A stretch of DNA of 64,000 nt from Dyella sp. GSA-30 (GCF_027924605.1 NZ_AP027042.1:186001-250000), one strand, 5' to 3'; counted from the stretch's first letter, positions 25,547 to 35,385 are shown. The notes: generated by a model not told the origin, from the sequence alone. Numbers and translations: made by a program.

Positions 25547-26608
25547 ATGACTCTCGATATTCGCGGCTTTGCCGCACAGTCCGCGACCACCCCATTGGCG
25601 CCGCATGCTTTCGTACGCCGTGATCCGCGCCCGACCGACGTGGTGATCGATATTCTCTATTGCGGCGTCTGCCACTCGGATATCCACCAGGCGCGCAACG
25701 AATGGAAGAACAGCATCTACCCGATGGTGCCCGGCCACGAAATCATCGGCCGGGTCAGCTCGGTCGGCGCGAACGTCAGCAAGTTCAAGGTCGGCGACAT
25801 GGTCGGCGTGGGCTGCATGGTCGATTCCTGTCAGCATTGCGACGCCTGCAACGAAGGCCTTGAGCAATACTGCCGCGAAGGCGCCGTCTGGACTTACAAC
25901 GGCATCGATCGCCGTGACCAGATGCCGACCTTCGGCGGTTACTCCGAGCGTATCGTCGTCGACGACAAGTTTGTCGTACGCATCGCCGATTCGCTCGATG
26001 CCAAGGCGGCCGCACCGCTGCTGTGTGCGGGCATCACCACCTACTCGCCGCTGAAATACTGGAAGGTCGGCAAGGGTAGCAAGGTGGCGGTCATCGGCCT
26101 GGGCGGACTGGGCCACATGGGCCTGAAATTTGCCAAGGCGATGGGTGCCGACGTCACCTTGTTCACGCGTACGCCGGACAAGGAAGCCGAAGCACGCCGC
26201 CTTGGCGCCGATCATGTCGTGCTGTCCACCGACGAAGCGCAGATGAAGGCGGTGACGCGCCAGTTCGATTTCATCCTGGATACCGTCCCCAGCCCGCACG
26301 ACTTGAATCCCTATCTCGCCACGCTGGCCATGAACGGTACGCTGTGCCTGGTCGGCCTGCTCGAACCGATCGAGCCGGCTGTCGCCGCTGCCAATGTCGT
26401 GATGGGCCGCCGCTCGATCTCGGGCTCGGCCATCGGCGGCATCGCCGAAACGCAGGAAATGCTCGACTACTGCGCCAAGCATGGCATCGTCAGCGATATC
26501 GAGATGATCGATATCCAGGATATCAACGGCGCTTACGAGCGCATGCTCAAGAGCGATGTGCGTTATCGCTTCGTGATTGATATTGCTTCGCTCAAGAAAG
26601 CATCCTGA
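25547..26608 (+). CDS. Zinc-dependent alcohol dehydrogenase, NADP-type cinnamyl-alcohol family
   Basis: 353 residues. Catalytic zinc ligands are in YCGVCHSDIH and GHE; structural zinc cysteines lie in DSCQHCDACNEGLEQYC. The cofactor motif GLGGLGHMGLKFAKAMGADVTLFTRT follows. The sequence is of the YahK/AdhC type that reduces aldehydes with NADPH. The start at 25547 with TGGAG nearby removes an unlikely leader of the longer frame. Divergent AraC regulator upstream. Aldehyde detoxification is the probable role. Confidence 0.92.
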   Translation: MTLDIRGFAAQSATTPLAPHAFVRRDPRPTDVVIDILYCGVCHSDIHQARNEWKNSIYPMVPGHEIIGRVSSVGANVSKFKVGDMVGVGCMVDSCQHCDACNEGLEQYCREGAVWTYNGIDRRDQMPTFGGYSERIVVDDKFVVRIADSLDAKAAAPLLCAGITTYSPLKYWKVGKGSKVAVIGLGGLGHMGLKFAKAMGADVTLFTRTPDKEAEARRLGADHVVLSTDEAQMKAVTRQFDFILDTVPSPHDLNPYLATLAMNGTLCLVGLLEPIEPAVAAANVVMGRRSISGSAIGGIAETQEMLDYCAKHGIVSDIEMIDIQDINGAYERMLKSDVRYRFVIDIASLKKAS

Positions 26609-26623
26609 AGAACCTCGGTTTTC

Positions 26624-26655
26624 ATCGTTGCCCCGGCGAAAACCGGGGCGACGAT
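26624..26655. terminator. Palindromic bidirectional terminator candidate
   Basis: ATCGTTGCCCCGG and CCGGGGCGACGAT are reverse complements apart from one T/C difference, with a 6-nt CGAAAA loop. It sits in the 66-nt convergent gap between the alcohol dehydrogenase and the SGNH hydrolase. No clear T tract follows, so termination may be weak or Rho-assisted. Confidence 0.6.
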
Positions 26656-26674
26656 AGGAAACGTTCCTTCCGAC

Positions 26675-27934
26675 TCAATGCGTGCCGAACAATGCGGAAG
26701 GATCGATCGCATTGGCCATCGCCTTGTTACCGGCGTCGCCAGGATGCAAATGATCCCCCGAATCGTACGCAGGCAGTAGCCGCTGCGGATGGGCCGGATC
26801 GCGCAAGGCGGCATCGAAGTCCGCCACCGCATCGAATTCGCCGCTCTCGCGTATCCAGCGATTGATGGCCTGACGCACGCGTTCCTTGTCCGCGCTGTAG
26901 TAGTGCTTCATCGGACTATCGATCAACGCGCCCTCGAACGGCGTCAATGTCGCACCGACGATGCGCACGCCATGCAAGTGGGCCTGAGCAATCAGCTGAC
27001 GATAGCCGGCGATCATCTGCTCCGGCGAAGGCGTAGCGTCGTGCGGGCCCAGCGGCGTATCGAGCCAGCTGATGTCGTTGATGCCGATCATCACGATCGC
27101 CGTTCTCACACCGGGCTGATCGAGTACATCGCGTCCGAATCGAGCCAGCGCGTTATCGCCCATCCTGTTACGCAACAGGCGTGCGCCGGATATGCCTGCA
27201 TTCACCACTGCGGCATCGTGCTGACGCAAACGCTGCGCCAGGAAGTCCGGCCAACGCGTATTGCGATCCATCGATGCACCGGCACCGTCGGTGATTGAAT
27301 CGCCCAGAGTGGCGACGGCGCTCGCATGTGCATCGGCGTCGACCAGTACCGCGCTCAGGAACACGCGCGTCGTCATCGTGGCGTCCGTCTTGAAGGCGGC
27401 ATCGGCCGTTTGATTACCGGCACCTACATACGCCGTTTGGCGAGCGTCCCAATGAAATGTCGCTGGCGGCGTCGGCTCTGGCAAATACAGACTCACGGCC
27501 AGATCGCTCGATGCATCGACCTTCCAGGCCACGGGATCGCTCACCACGAAGGCCCCAGGCGGAATGGAAACTGCAGACTGGCCAGCGAAGGTCAACGCGT
27601 GATCGCTGGTCGCCACAACGGCTCCCTCGTGTCCGGCCAATGCCATATGCGCGGCACCGATGACCAGCGGCGCATCGCCATAGGCATTGGACAGCACGAT
27701 GCGCGTTTGCTTGCCACCCAGACTGACACGTACGACCTGACGCACGGTCTGATCCCACAGATGAAATGGCAGGTTCAACGGCAAAGCGAAATCACCATCC
27801 CAACGGGCCTCGGGGCTTGCAGTCCAGGTAGCGACCCAATGGGCATCATCGCGCGGGGCTGCGTACACACCGAAAGCCAGCAACCAACTGACAGCCACGG
27901 CTGCCACAAAACGGCGCATGCTCATGGCACTCAT
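26675..27934 (-). CDS. Exported SGNH/GDSL hydrolase
   Basis: 419 residues from the ATG at 27934. A signal peptide ends near GVYAAP. An N-terminal beta region (residues 30-190) precedes the SGNH domain: block I TLGDSITDG with the nucleophile Ser, block III MIGINDISW, and block V SGDHLHPGDAGNKAMA with the Asp-His pair. It hydrolyses an ester, perhaps on a carbohydrate. ATG overlaps the stop of the upstream MFS gene by 4 nt (ATGA), so the pair is coupled. A second ATG at 27925 is possible. Confidence 0.88.
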   Translation of the reverse strand: MSAMSMRRFVAAVAVSWLLAFGVYAAPRDDAHWVATWTASPEARWDGDFALPLNLPFHLWDQTVRQVVRVSLGGKQTRIVLSNAYGDAPLVIGAAHMALAGHEGAVVATSDHALTFAGQSAVSIPPGAFVVSDPVAWKVDASSDLAVSLYLPEPTPPATFHWDARQTAYVGAGNQTADAAFKTDATMTTRVFLSAVLVDADAHASAVATLGDSITDGAGASMDRNTRWPDFLAQRLRQHDAAVVNAGISGARLLRNRMGDNALARFGRDVLDQPGVRTAIVMIGINDISWLDTPLGPHDATPSPEQMIAGYRQLIAQAHLHGVRIVGATLTPFEGALIDSPMKHYYSADKERVRQAINRWIRESGEFDAVADFDAALRDPAHPQRLLPAYDSGDHLHPGDAGNKAMANAIDPSALFGTH

Positions 27935-29163
27935 GAGCTGCGCGCCGCAAGACTGGCAGGCGCACACGTCGCGGCAATATCTCGCCGCGAGTGATCCAGC
28001 CATACGCTCCACAGCGCAACGGCAATGCCAGCCAGGGTCACCAACGCAGCCACCCACGTGACCGAGCCGATGCCCGGACCATGCTCGATCGTCATGCCGC
28101 CCAACCATGCGCCCAGCGCATTGCCGAGATTGAATGCGGCGATATTGAAACTCGACGCCAGGTTCTGACCCGCACCTTCGGCCTTCTGCAAGACTCGCAA
28201 TTGCAATGGCGACACCGTGGCGAACGCGGCGACACCGAGCAGGCCGGTAAACGCAATCGCGGCGATCTTGTTGTGCATCGCGAACGTCATGGCGAACAGC
28301 ACGATCGCCAGCGCAATCAAGGACCCCAATACGGCCGGCACCAACCGCTTGTCGGCAAAACGCCCGCCAAGCAGGTTACCGGCAATCAGACCGACACCGA
28401 AGACAAGCAGGATCGGTGACACGGCGCTATCGCTGAAACCGGTCAGACGCGTCAACATCGGCTGGATATAGGTGAATACGGTGAACACTCCGGCAAAACC
28501 GAGCACCGTCATCAACAGGCCAAGCAGAACCTGCGGGCGCGCAACGGCTTTCAATTCGTCGGCAAATGCAATGCGTTCGCGCACGCCATGCTCGGACGGC
28601 ACGAGCGCGGCAATGATGACCGTGGCGAGCACACCAATCACCGCCACCGCCCAGAACGTCGCACGCCAGCCCAGGTGCAAACCTAGCCACGCACCCGCCG
28701 GCACGCCAAGCAGGGTAGCGACGGTCAGACCGGTAAACATAATCGAGATCGCCGATGCCTTGCGGTCCGCCGGCACCATGCCAGTGGCGACGACCGAGCC
28801 GATGCCAAAGAACGTTCCATGCGCCAACGAAGTAAGCACACGTGCGGCCATCAGGAAGCCGTAGCTAGGCGCCATCGCACAGGCGATGTTTCCGAGCGTG
28901 AAGATAATCATCAAGGCGACCAAGGCGGCCTTACGCGGCATCCGGCTGGTGGCCACCGTCAACAATGGCGCACCGACAAAGACGCCCAGCGCATAGCCGG
29001 AAATCAGCAAGCCGGCAGCGGCAATGGTGACGTGCAGATCCGCCGCGACCTGCAGCAGCAGGCCCATGATGACGAATTCGGTCGTACCGATGCCAAACGC
29101 TCCGGCGGTAAGTGAGTACAGGCCCCACGGTGTCCTGGGGCGGGAGGGTGCAGCCAGCGTCAT
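27931..29163 (-). CDS. MFS transporter, DHA1-like (AraJ/NepI type)
   Basis: 410 residues, 12 hydrophobic segments. The N-terminal segment LYSLTAGAFGIGTTEFVIMGLLLQVAADL is the signature of the AraJ/YdhP/NepI group; LISGYALGVFVGAPLLTVATSRMPRKAAL carries the loop 2-3 motif. Such proteins export sugars, nucleosides or drugs. It forms an operon with the SGNH hydrolase and is divergent from a LysR regulator, the common arrangement for this transporter group. Confidence 0.9.
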   Translation of the reverse strand: MTLAAPSRPRTPWGLYSLTAGAFGIGTTEFVIMGLLLQVAADLHVTIAAAGLLISGYALGVFVGAPLLTVATSRMPRKAALVALMIIFTLGNIACAMAPSYGFLMAARVLTSLAHGTFFGIGSVVATGMVPADRKASAISIMFTGLTVATLLGVPAGAWLGLHLGWRATFWAVAVIGVLATVIIAALVPSEHGVRERIAFADELKAVARPQVLLGLLMTVLGFAGVFTVFTYIQPMLTRLTGFSDSAVSPILLVFGVGLIAGNLLGGRFADKRLVPAVLGSLIALAIVLFAMTFAMHNKIAAIAFTGLLGVAAFATVSPLQLRVLQKAEGAGQNLASSFNIAAFNLGNALGAWLGGMTIEHGPGIGSVTWVAALVTLAGIAVALWSVWLDHSRRDIAATCAPASLAARSS

Positions 29164-29227
29164 GGCTCGAGGTCCAAGAAAAGAGATGCGCCAGCGTAGG
29201 CAGAGGCATATTCTTCAACAACCATCG

Positions 29228-29242
29228 ATTGACTTAATCAAT
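29228..29242. promoter_or_regulatory. LysR-type operator candidate
   Basis: A dyad ATTGACTTAATCAAT lies in the 100-bp divergent gap between the MFS and LysR genes, 22 nt upstream of the LysR start. An outer TCAACA..TGTTGA pair flanks it. LysR proteins often bind such T-rich dyads between themselves and the target. Confidence 0.5.
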
Positions 29243-29263
29243 TTCAATTTTCTGTTGATAATC

Positions 29264-30175
29264 ATGCAGCGCCCGGACGATATCTTCTTGTTTATCAAAG
29301 CACTGGACCTGGGATCGATCAGCGCTGCCGCGCGCAGCCTGGATATCTCGGTGGCCGTGGCCAGTCAGCGCCTGAAGCGGCTCGAACGGGAACTCGGCGT
29401 TCGCCTGCTGCACCGGACGACCCGCCAGCTGCATGCCACGCCGGAGGGTGCGCTGCTGGCCGAGCAAGGCCGCACGCTGATCGACGATCTGGATGCGCTT
29501 ACTTCCGGCCTGCGTAGTGCCAGCCTGGGCGTCACCGGCACGCTTCGCGTCACCATGTCGGCCACGTTTGGACGTCTATATGTATCGCCGCTGCTGCCGC
29601 TTTTTCTGGAACGCCACCCGGAAGTGAAGCTCAGCGTGCATCTCACTGACCAACTGGTCGACTTGGTGAGCGCGGGCCTGGACCTGGCCATCCGCATCGG
29701 CCGCCTGAGCGATTCAAGCCTGGTTGCGCGGCGTATCGCCTCCAACCAACGCGCACTGTGCGCTTCGCCAGACTATCTGCGCAAGCACGGTACGCCGCGT
29801 AAACCCGATGATCTGATCCACCACGACTGCCTGGTGCAAGTGGGCAGCAACGGCCGGCACGATGTCTGGGAAATGAGCGACCGCGACGGCGAAACCTATC
29901 GCGTGCGCGTCGATGGACGCATCGAGAGCAATTTCGGCGACCAGCTACGCGATGCCGCACTGGCCGGCATCGGTATCGCCCAACATTCCATCTGGCATAT
30001 TCACGACGACCTGCGCAGCGGCAGGCTGCAAGTGGTGCTCCCTGATTACGCCCTGCCCGATTCGGGCATCCACGCCGTCACGCCGCAACGGCGATTGGTG
30101 CCGCATCGTGTCCACGCGTTCGTGGATTTTTTGAGCGAGCAACTAGCCGAGAATGCTGTTTGGAAAGCTGACTAG
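29264..30175 (+). CDS. LysR-family transcriptional regulator
   Basis: 303 residues. The N-terminal winged helix-turn-helix is FLFIKALDLGSISAAARSLDISVAVASQRLKRLERELGVRLLHRTTRQLHATPEG; the substrate-binding domain follows (GTLRVTMSATFGRLYVSPLL, LDLAIRIGRLSDSSLVARRI). The ATG at 29264 precedes the HTH directly; the longer frame from 29024 overlaps the divergent gene and is rejected. It probably controls the divergent MFS/SGNH operon. Confidence 0.92.
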   Translation: MQRPDDIFLFIKALDLGSISAAARSLDISVAVASQRLKRLERELGVRLLHRTTRQLHATPEGALLAEQGRTLIDDLDALTSGLRSASLGVTGTLRVTMSATFGRLYVSPLLPLFLERHPEVKLSVHLTDQLVDLVSAGLDLAIRIGRLSDSSLVARRIASNQRALCASPDYLRKHGTPRKPDDLIHHDCLVQVGSNGRHDVWEMSDRDGETYRVRVDGRIESNFGDQLRDAALAGIGIAQHSIWHIHDDLRSGRLQVVLPDYALPDSGIHAVTPQRRLVPHRVHAFVDFLSEQLAENAVWKAD

Positions 30176-30199
30176 AAAACGACTTCACTGGAGACACTC

Positions 30200-30871
30200 T
30201 TGATCCTCGTACATCACCTCAACGACTCCCGTTCGCAGCGCATCCTGTGGCTGCTGGAAGAGCTGGGCCTACCCTACGAAGTCAAACGCTACGAGCGCGA
30301 CCGCAAGACGATGCTGGCGCCACCGGAGCTCAGGCGCATCCATCCGTTGGGCAAGTTGCCGGTCATCGTCGATGGCGAGCTGGTATTGGCTGAGTCCGGC
30401 GCCATCATCGAGTACCTCGCCGGTCGCTACGGCGGCGGCCGCCTGCTGCCCGCCGCCGGCACGCCCGAGCGACTGCGCTGTACCTACTGGCTGCATTACG
30501 CCGAAGGCTCGGCCATGCCGCCCCTGTTGCTGAAACTGGTGTTTCAACGGGTGGCGACTACGCCCGCGCCGTTCTTCGTCAAACCCGTATTGCGCGGCGT
30601 CTCGGCCAAGGCGCTCCATGGCTTCGTCGATCCCCAGATCAAGCTGCACCTGGACTACCTCGAAGGCGAGTTGGCCAAAGCCACCTGGTTTGCGGGCGAT
30701 GCATTCAGCGCCGCCGATATCCAGCTCAGCTTCCCATTGGAAGCGGCGGCCAGCCGTGCCGGCCTGGATGCGGTGAGCTATCCGAGGTTGTGGCAGTTTC
30801 TCGAGCGCATCCACGCCCGACCCGCCTATCAGCGTGCCCTGGAGCGTGGTGGCCCGTTCATGACCGGCTAA
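30200..30871 (+). CDS. Glutathione S-transferase
   Basis: 223 residues. The N-terminal thioredoxin-like domain starts ILVHHLNDSRSQRILWLLEELGLPYEVKRYERD and has the cis-Pro strand GKLPVIVDGELVLAESGAIIEYL. The C-terminal helical domain has WFAGDAFSAADIQLSFPLEAA, the N-capping motif. It conjugates glutathione to electrophiles, substrate unknown. The start is TTG at 30200, supported by GGAGA about 7 nt upstream. It follows the LysR gene by 24 nt. Confidence 0.9.
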   Translation: MILVHHLNDSRSQRILWLLEELGLPYEVKRYERDRKTMLAPPELRRIHPLGKLPVIVDGELVLAESGAIIEYLAGRYGGGRLLPAAGTPERLRCTYWLHYAEGSAMPPLLLKLVFQRVATTPAPFFVKPVLRGVSAKALHGFVDPQIKLHLDYLEGELAKATWFAGDAFSAADIQLSFPLEAAASRAGLDAVSYPRLWQFLERIHARPAYQRALERGGPFMTG

Positions 30872-31011
30872 AGTGCGGATGAGCTCGCATTTTGACGGCC
30901 CATCCACTTTGCCTTGAAGCTGGCGTCAACCTTTCGCGAACCTGACGCGTTCTTGTTCTGACCCGTGCAGTCGGGCTGAACATGTCGGTAAGAAAGGGGG
31001 ATACGCAGCTC

Positions 31012-31980
31012 ATGCGTCGAACGTTTGTGGTGGGTTGCCCGCGCTCAGGCACGACGGTCGTTCAGGCCATGCTTGCCCGCCACCCCGAAGTCTTCACCCT
31101 CCCGGAAACCGCGTTCTTCCTCCGCCTTCTCGGCGGCACGGCCTATCGCTGGGGCGACCGGGATGCCAAAGCGCCACGCGAACGCCTCGCCCGTCGACTC
31201 GGACTGGCGCGACGCTATGGCCGGCGGGAGTTTCTGGATCTGCAACGCAGTTTGCTGGGCACGCTGCCACCGCACAGTCACGCGCCCTGGCGAGAAGACA
31301 CCTGCGCAACGCGTTTCTTCGCGATGCTCGACCAGCTTACCCAGCGAGCCGGGCGCTCCATGTGGATCGAAAAGACGCCTGCGCATCTGCTGTACCTGGA
31401 CGATATCGAGCGTTACCTGCCCGACGCACGCTTCGTCCACGTGATCCGCCCGGGCATCGACGTCATGGCCTCGCTGCTCGATGCCAATATGCGCTACGAC
31501 GCCAGCAACGCCTTCGGTGGCGACCTGGCACGCTGGGTAGGCCGCTGGAACCGTGCGGCCGAAATCCATCGCGCCCACATCGGCTCACCGCATCATCACT
31601 TCGTATTTCTGGAAGACCTTACGCGCGATCCGGAGGGCGAATGGCAGCGCCTGTGCCAATTCCTCGAGCTTCCGGCCGACGCCAAGCTGGATGACGCCTG
31701 TCGGCAAACCATCAGCTACCCCGAGCTCGAGCCCTGGAAACAGGCCGCGCTCACCGGGCAACCGCATCAGACGGCCAGCAAGGTCAACGAGGTCTTCGGG
31801 CCACGCCTGCGTGATTGGCTGCGGCACAAACTGGTCTCGTACGAAGCCCTGTATGCCGCCAGCAGCCTGGCGTTCGAGCGAAGCGAAACCTATGGCCACG
31901 AACCGGCGGGAAAGGCCGGCGCCGGCGAGAACCTCCAAGAGCGCCAAATCGATCGGCAGCCGCGCTCGGCGCGCATCTAG
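31012..31980 (+). CDS. Sulfotransferase family protein
   Basis: 322 residues from the ATG at 31012. The 5'-phosphosulfate-binding loop VVGCPRSGTTVVQAML begins at residue 6, and the 3'-phosphate-binding segment FVHVIRPGIDVMASLLD follows with the preceding WIEKTP. These motifs indicate PAPS-dependent sulfation. The acceptor is unknown. An in-frame ATG at 30982 adds ten residues; I chose the later one because the P-loop normally sits at the very start, and AGGGGG is upstream. The C-terminal 30 residues are Lys/Arg/Gly-rich. Confidence 0.8.
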   Translation: MRRTFVVGCPRSGTTVVQAMLARHPEVFTLPETAFFLRLLGGTAYRWGDRDAKAPRERLARRLGLARRYGRREFLDLQRSLLGTLPPHSHAPWREDTCATRFFAMLDQLTQRAGRSMWIEKTPAHLLYLDDIERYLPDARFVHVIRPGIDVMASLLDANMRYDASNAFGGDLARWVGRWNRAAEIHRAHIGSPHHHFVFLEDLTRDPEGEWQRLCQFLELPADAKLDDACRQTISYPELEPWKQAALTGQPHQTASKVNEVFGPRLRDWLRHKLVSYEALYAASSLAFERSETYGHEPAGKAGAGENLQERQIDRQPRSARI

Positions 31981-32072
31981 ACACGCCGGTTTCTGAACGG
32001 GCGAGCGGGCTATTTACACACCACTCACGGTCGGACTGGCAGTTTCTGGGATCGACACCCAAGGAGACCGCC

Positions 32073-32405
32073 ATGAGCAGACAACGCGATATTCAGGACA
32101 GCATCAACGGCGTCGGCGAACGCGTCAGTGAACGTGTGCGTCACTATGCCGACGAAGCCGCCGAGCGCGCTGGCAGTCTCGCCGAGCGTGGCCGCGAAGC
32201 AGGCCGCAGGTTCAGCAGCAAGCACGTCGGTTACAGCCGACGCGTTGCCCACGCCGCAGAAGATCTGGCCGACGAAGCCAACTATCAATATCGACGCCTG
32301 CGCCGCCAGGTGAAACGTCATCCGACAGCCACCGTGGCGATCGTTGCCGGAACCGTTGGGGCTTTCTTCCTGCTGCGGCACCTGTTTCGCAGCGACGACG
32401 ATTGA
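32073..32405 (+). CDS. YqjD/ElaB-like (DUF883-type) tail-anchored protein
   Basis: 110 residues. A charged helical region rich in Glu/Arg (residues 5-80) is followed by one C-terminal membrane segment VAIVAGTVGAFFLLRHLF with the GTVGAF pattern. Proteins of this form bind ribosomes at the inner membrane in stationary phase (family knowledge). AAGGAG lies 6 nt upstream of the ATG. The longer frame from 31815 runs through the sulfotransferase gene and is rejected. Terminator directly downstream. Confidence 0.8.
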   Translation: MSRQRDIQDSINGVGERVSERVRHYADEAAERAGSLAERGREAGRRFSSKHVGYSRRVAHAAEDLADEANYQYRRLRRQVKRHPTATVAIVAGTVGAFFLLRHLFRSDDD

Positions 32406-32421
32406 TCGCCTAGCCATCCGC

Positions 32422-32458
32422 AAAAAAGAAACCCGCCTGACGGCGGGTTTCTTTTTTA
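32422..32458. terminator. Bidirectional rho-independent terminator
   Basis: AAAAAAGAAACCCGCC and its complement form a stem with A and T tracts on both sides, so it can end transcription from the YqjD-like gene (+) and from aceE (-). Confidence 0.92.
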
Positions 32459-32461
32459 ACT

Positions 32462-35155
32462 TCAAACCGTCTGCGGATTGGGCTTGTCCGGATCGAGCTT
32501 GTAGGTCTTGATTGCGCGTGCGACATCCTTCGCGTTGACCTTGCCATCCTTCGCCAGTGCCGCCAGCGCGGCGTGCGCAATCCAGAAGCGATCGACCTCA
32601 AAGAAGCCGCGCAGGTGTTCGCGCGTATCCGAGCGGCCGTAGCCGTCGGTACCGAGCACCGTGTAGCGCATGCCGTCGGGCATGAACGCGCGGATCTGGT
32701 CGGCGAACTCACGCACGTAGTCGGTAGCGGCAATGGCCGGACCCTGCTGGCCCTGCAGCAACCCGGTGACATACGGCACGCGCTGTTCGGATTCCGGATG
32801 CAGGCGGTTCCAGCGCTCGGCGTCGAAACCTTCGCGACGCACTTCGCTGAAGCTCGGTACCGACCAGATGTCGGCGCTGACGCCGAAATCCTTTTCCAAC
32901 AGTTCGGCGGCGGCAATCACTTCGCGCAGGATCGTGCCCGAACCGAGCAACTGCACGCGCGGCTCGCCCTTCTTCGGCTTACCGGCATCCCTGAACAGGT
33001 ACATGCCCTTGATGATGCCTTCCTCGACGCCTTGCGGCAGGTCGGGATGGCTGTAGTTCTCGTTCATCACGGTGATGTAGTAGTAGACGTCTTCCTGCTC
33101 CTGGAGCATGCGGCGCGTACCGTCTTGCATGATCACAGCGATCTCGTAGGAGAAGGTCGGGTCGTACGACTTCACGTTCGGGATCGAGCCGGACAGCAGA
33201 TGCGAGTGACCGTCTTCGTGCTGCAGGCCTTCACCGTTCAATGTGGTGCGACCGGCGGTACCGCCGATCAGGAAGCCACGCGCACGCATGTCGCCGGCCG
33301 CCCAGGCCAGATCGCCGATGCGCTGGAAACCGAACATCGAGTAATAGATGAAGAACGGCAGCATCGGCTGATTGCTGAGGCTGTAGCTGGTGGCCGCGGC
33401 CATCCACGAGGCCATGCCGCCGGCTTCGGAAATACCCTGCTGCAGCACCTGGCCCTTCTGGTCTTCGCGGTAGTACAACAGCTGGTCGGCGTCCTGCGGA
33501 CGGTATTTCTGACCGAACGGCGCATAGATGCCGATCTGGCGGAACATGCCTTCCATACCGAACGTGCGCGCTTCGTCGGCCACGATCGGCACGATGCGCT
33601 CGCCGATCTGCTTGTCGCGCAGCATCAGGTTCATGCCGCGCACCAGCGCCATGGTGGTGGAGATTTCGCGCTCGCCGGTACCCTTGGTGATCTGCTCGAA
33701 AGCGGCCAGTTCCGGCGCCTTGAGGCTCACGTCGGTCTTGCGGCGACGCTGCGGCAGCGCACCGCCGAGCGCGCGACGGCGCTCGAGCATGTACTGCACT
33801 TCCGGCGAATCCTTGCCGGGATGGAAATACGGCACATCGGCCAGCTTGTCGTCCGTTACCGGGATATTGAAGCGGTCGCGGAAGTGCCGCACGGCGTCGG
33901 CATCGAGCTTCTTCTGCTGATGCGTCGGATTCTGCGATTCGCCGGCCGCGCCCATGCCGTAGCCCTTGACCGTCTTGGCCAGGATCACCGTCGGCATGCC
34001 CTTGGTGTTCACTGCCGCGTGATAGGCCGCGTAGACCTTGTGCGGATCATGGCCACCGCGGTTCAAGCGCCAGATATCGTCGTCGGACAGGTTGGCGACC
34101 AGCGCAGCGGTTTCCGGATACTTGTTGAAGAAATGCTCGCGCGTGTAGGCGCCACCGAAGGCCTTGCAGGCCTGGTATTCGCCATCGACGGTTTCCATCA
34201 TCAGCTTGCGCAGCACGCCCTTGGAGTCGCGCGCCAGGAGCGGATCCCAGTAGCTGCCCCAGACCAGCTTGATCGCGTTCCAGCCGGCACCGCGGAACAC
34301 GCCTTCGAGTTCCTGGATGATCTTGCCGTTGCCGCGTACCGGGCCGTCCAGACGCTGCAGGTTGCAGTTGATCACGAAGACCAGGTTGTCCAGGCCTTCG
34401 CGGCCGGCCAGCGAGATCGCGCCAAGCGACTCGGGCTCGTCGGTTTCGCCGTCGCCCAGGAAGCACCACACCTTGCGATCGCTCTTGGGCACCAGGCCGC
34501 GATGCTCGAGGTATTTCCAGAACTGCGCCTGGTAGATCGCCTGGATCGGACCCAGGCCCATCGACACCGTCGGCACCTGCCAGTAATCAGGCATCAGCCA
34601 GGGATGCGGATAGGACGACAACCCACGACCCTTGCCGGCCACTTCCATGCGGAACAGGTCGAGCTGCTCTTCGCCCAGACGGCCTTCGAGGAAGGAACGC
34701 GCATACACGCCCGGGCTGGAATGGCCCTGATGAAACACCAGGTCACCCGGGTGCTCGGCGCTCGGTGCGCGCCAGAAATGGTTGAAGCCGACGTCGTACA
34801 GCGTCGCCGACGAGGCGAAACTGGCGATATGGCCGCCCAGTTCGCCCGGCTTGCGGTTGGCGCGAACCACCATCGCCATCGCGTTCCAGCGGATCAGCGT
34901 ACGGATGCGCCATTCCAGCGCGGCATCACCAGGGCTCTTGGCTTCCTGGTTGGGCGAGATGGTGTTGATGTACTCGGTGGTCGGATCGAACGGCAGGTAG
35001 CCGCCCGCGCGGCGGGTCGAATCGACCATCCGCTCCAAGAGGTAATGCGCGCGTTCGGTGCCATCGTGGCTGATCACCGCATTGAGCGATTCCACCCATT
35101 CCTGGGTTTCGGTGGGATCGAGGTCCTGGTGCAGGATGTCGTCGAGCTGATCCAT
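32462..35155 (-). CDS. aceE: Pyruvate dehydrogenase E1, homodimeric type
   Basis: Decarboxylates pyruvate with thiamine diphosphate and acetylates E2 lipoyl groups. It has 897 residues, close to E. coli AceE (887). The N-terminal stretch LDPTETQEWVESLNAVI is typical. The thiamine motif runs from GDGETDEP (234-241) to NCN (263-265). The later AAGESQNPTHQQKK and the transketolase-like C-terminal half match the class. Start chosen at 35155 (MDQLDDILHQ) rather than the frame start at 35215. It stands alone, 30 kb from aceF-lpdA, with which it must assemble. Confidence 0.97.
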   Translation of the reverse strand: MDQLDDILHQDLDPTETQEWVESLNAVISHDGTERAHYLLERMVDSTRRAGGYLPFDPTTEYINTISPNQEAKSPGDAALEWRIRTLIRWNAMAMVVRANRKPGELGGHIASFASSATLYDVGFNHFWRAPSAEHPGDLVFHQGHSSPGVYARSFLEGRLGEEQLDLFRMEVAGKGRGLSSYPHPWLMPDYWQVPTVSMGLGPIQAIYQAQFWKYLEHRGLVPKSDRKVWCFLGDGETDEPESLGAISLAGREGLDNLVFVINCNLQRLDGPVRGNGKIIQELEGVFRGAGWNAIKLVWGSYWDPLLARDSKGVLRKLMMETVDGEYQACKAFGGAYTREHFFNKYPETAALVANLSDDDIWRLNRGGHDPHKVYAAYHAAVNTKGMPTVILAKTVKGYGMGAAGESQNPTHQQKKLDADAVRHFRDRFNIPVTDDKLADVPYFHPGKDSPEVQYMLERRRALGGALPQRRRKTDVSLKAPELAAFEQITKGTGEREISTTMALVRGMNLMLRDKQIGERIVPIVADEARTFGMEGMFRQIGIYAPFGQKYRPQDADQLLYYREDQKGQVLQQGISEAGGMASWMAAATSYSLSNQPMLPFFIYYSMFGFQRIGDLAWAAGDMRARGFLIGGTAGRTTLNGEGLQHEDGHSHLLSGSIPNVKSYDPTFSYEIAVIMQDGTRRMLQEQEDVYYYITVMNENYSHPDLPQGVEEGIIKGMYLFRDAGKPKKGEPRVQLLGSGTILREVIAAAELLEKDFGVSADIWSVPSFSEVRREGFDAERWNRLHPESEQRVPYVTGLLQGQQGPAIAATDYVREFADQIRAFMPDGMRYTVLGTDGYGRSDTREHLRGFFEVDRFWIAHAALAALAKDGKVNAKDVARAIKTYKLDPDKPNPQTV

Positions 35156-35385
35156 GGGGAGCGTATCTCCGCGGCGCCGAGGGGCTTGGCCGCTGTAGGT
35201 GAATCGCCTCCGCAAAGGGAAGCGGGGAACCCTCCGAGTTTAGCTCTGAAGCGGCTTTCCGCCAATTGAAAAACACGACAATACGGCGGCGAATGGCTGA
35301 TATGCATGGCTTGACCGGCCGCCGCCGGCCCACCTGCCAGCGGTTATCCTTGCCGGTCGGAGCAAACATCAGGGGAAGATCGTTT

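Noticed and set aside
32573-35269. An 898-codon plus-strand open frame opposite aceE
   Set aside because: Antisense shadow of a certain gene; composition is Arg/His/Asp-rich with no family sign.
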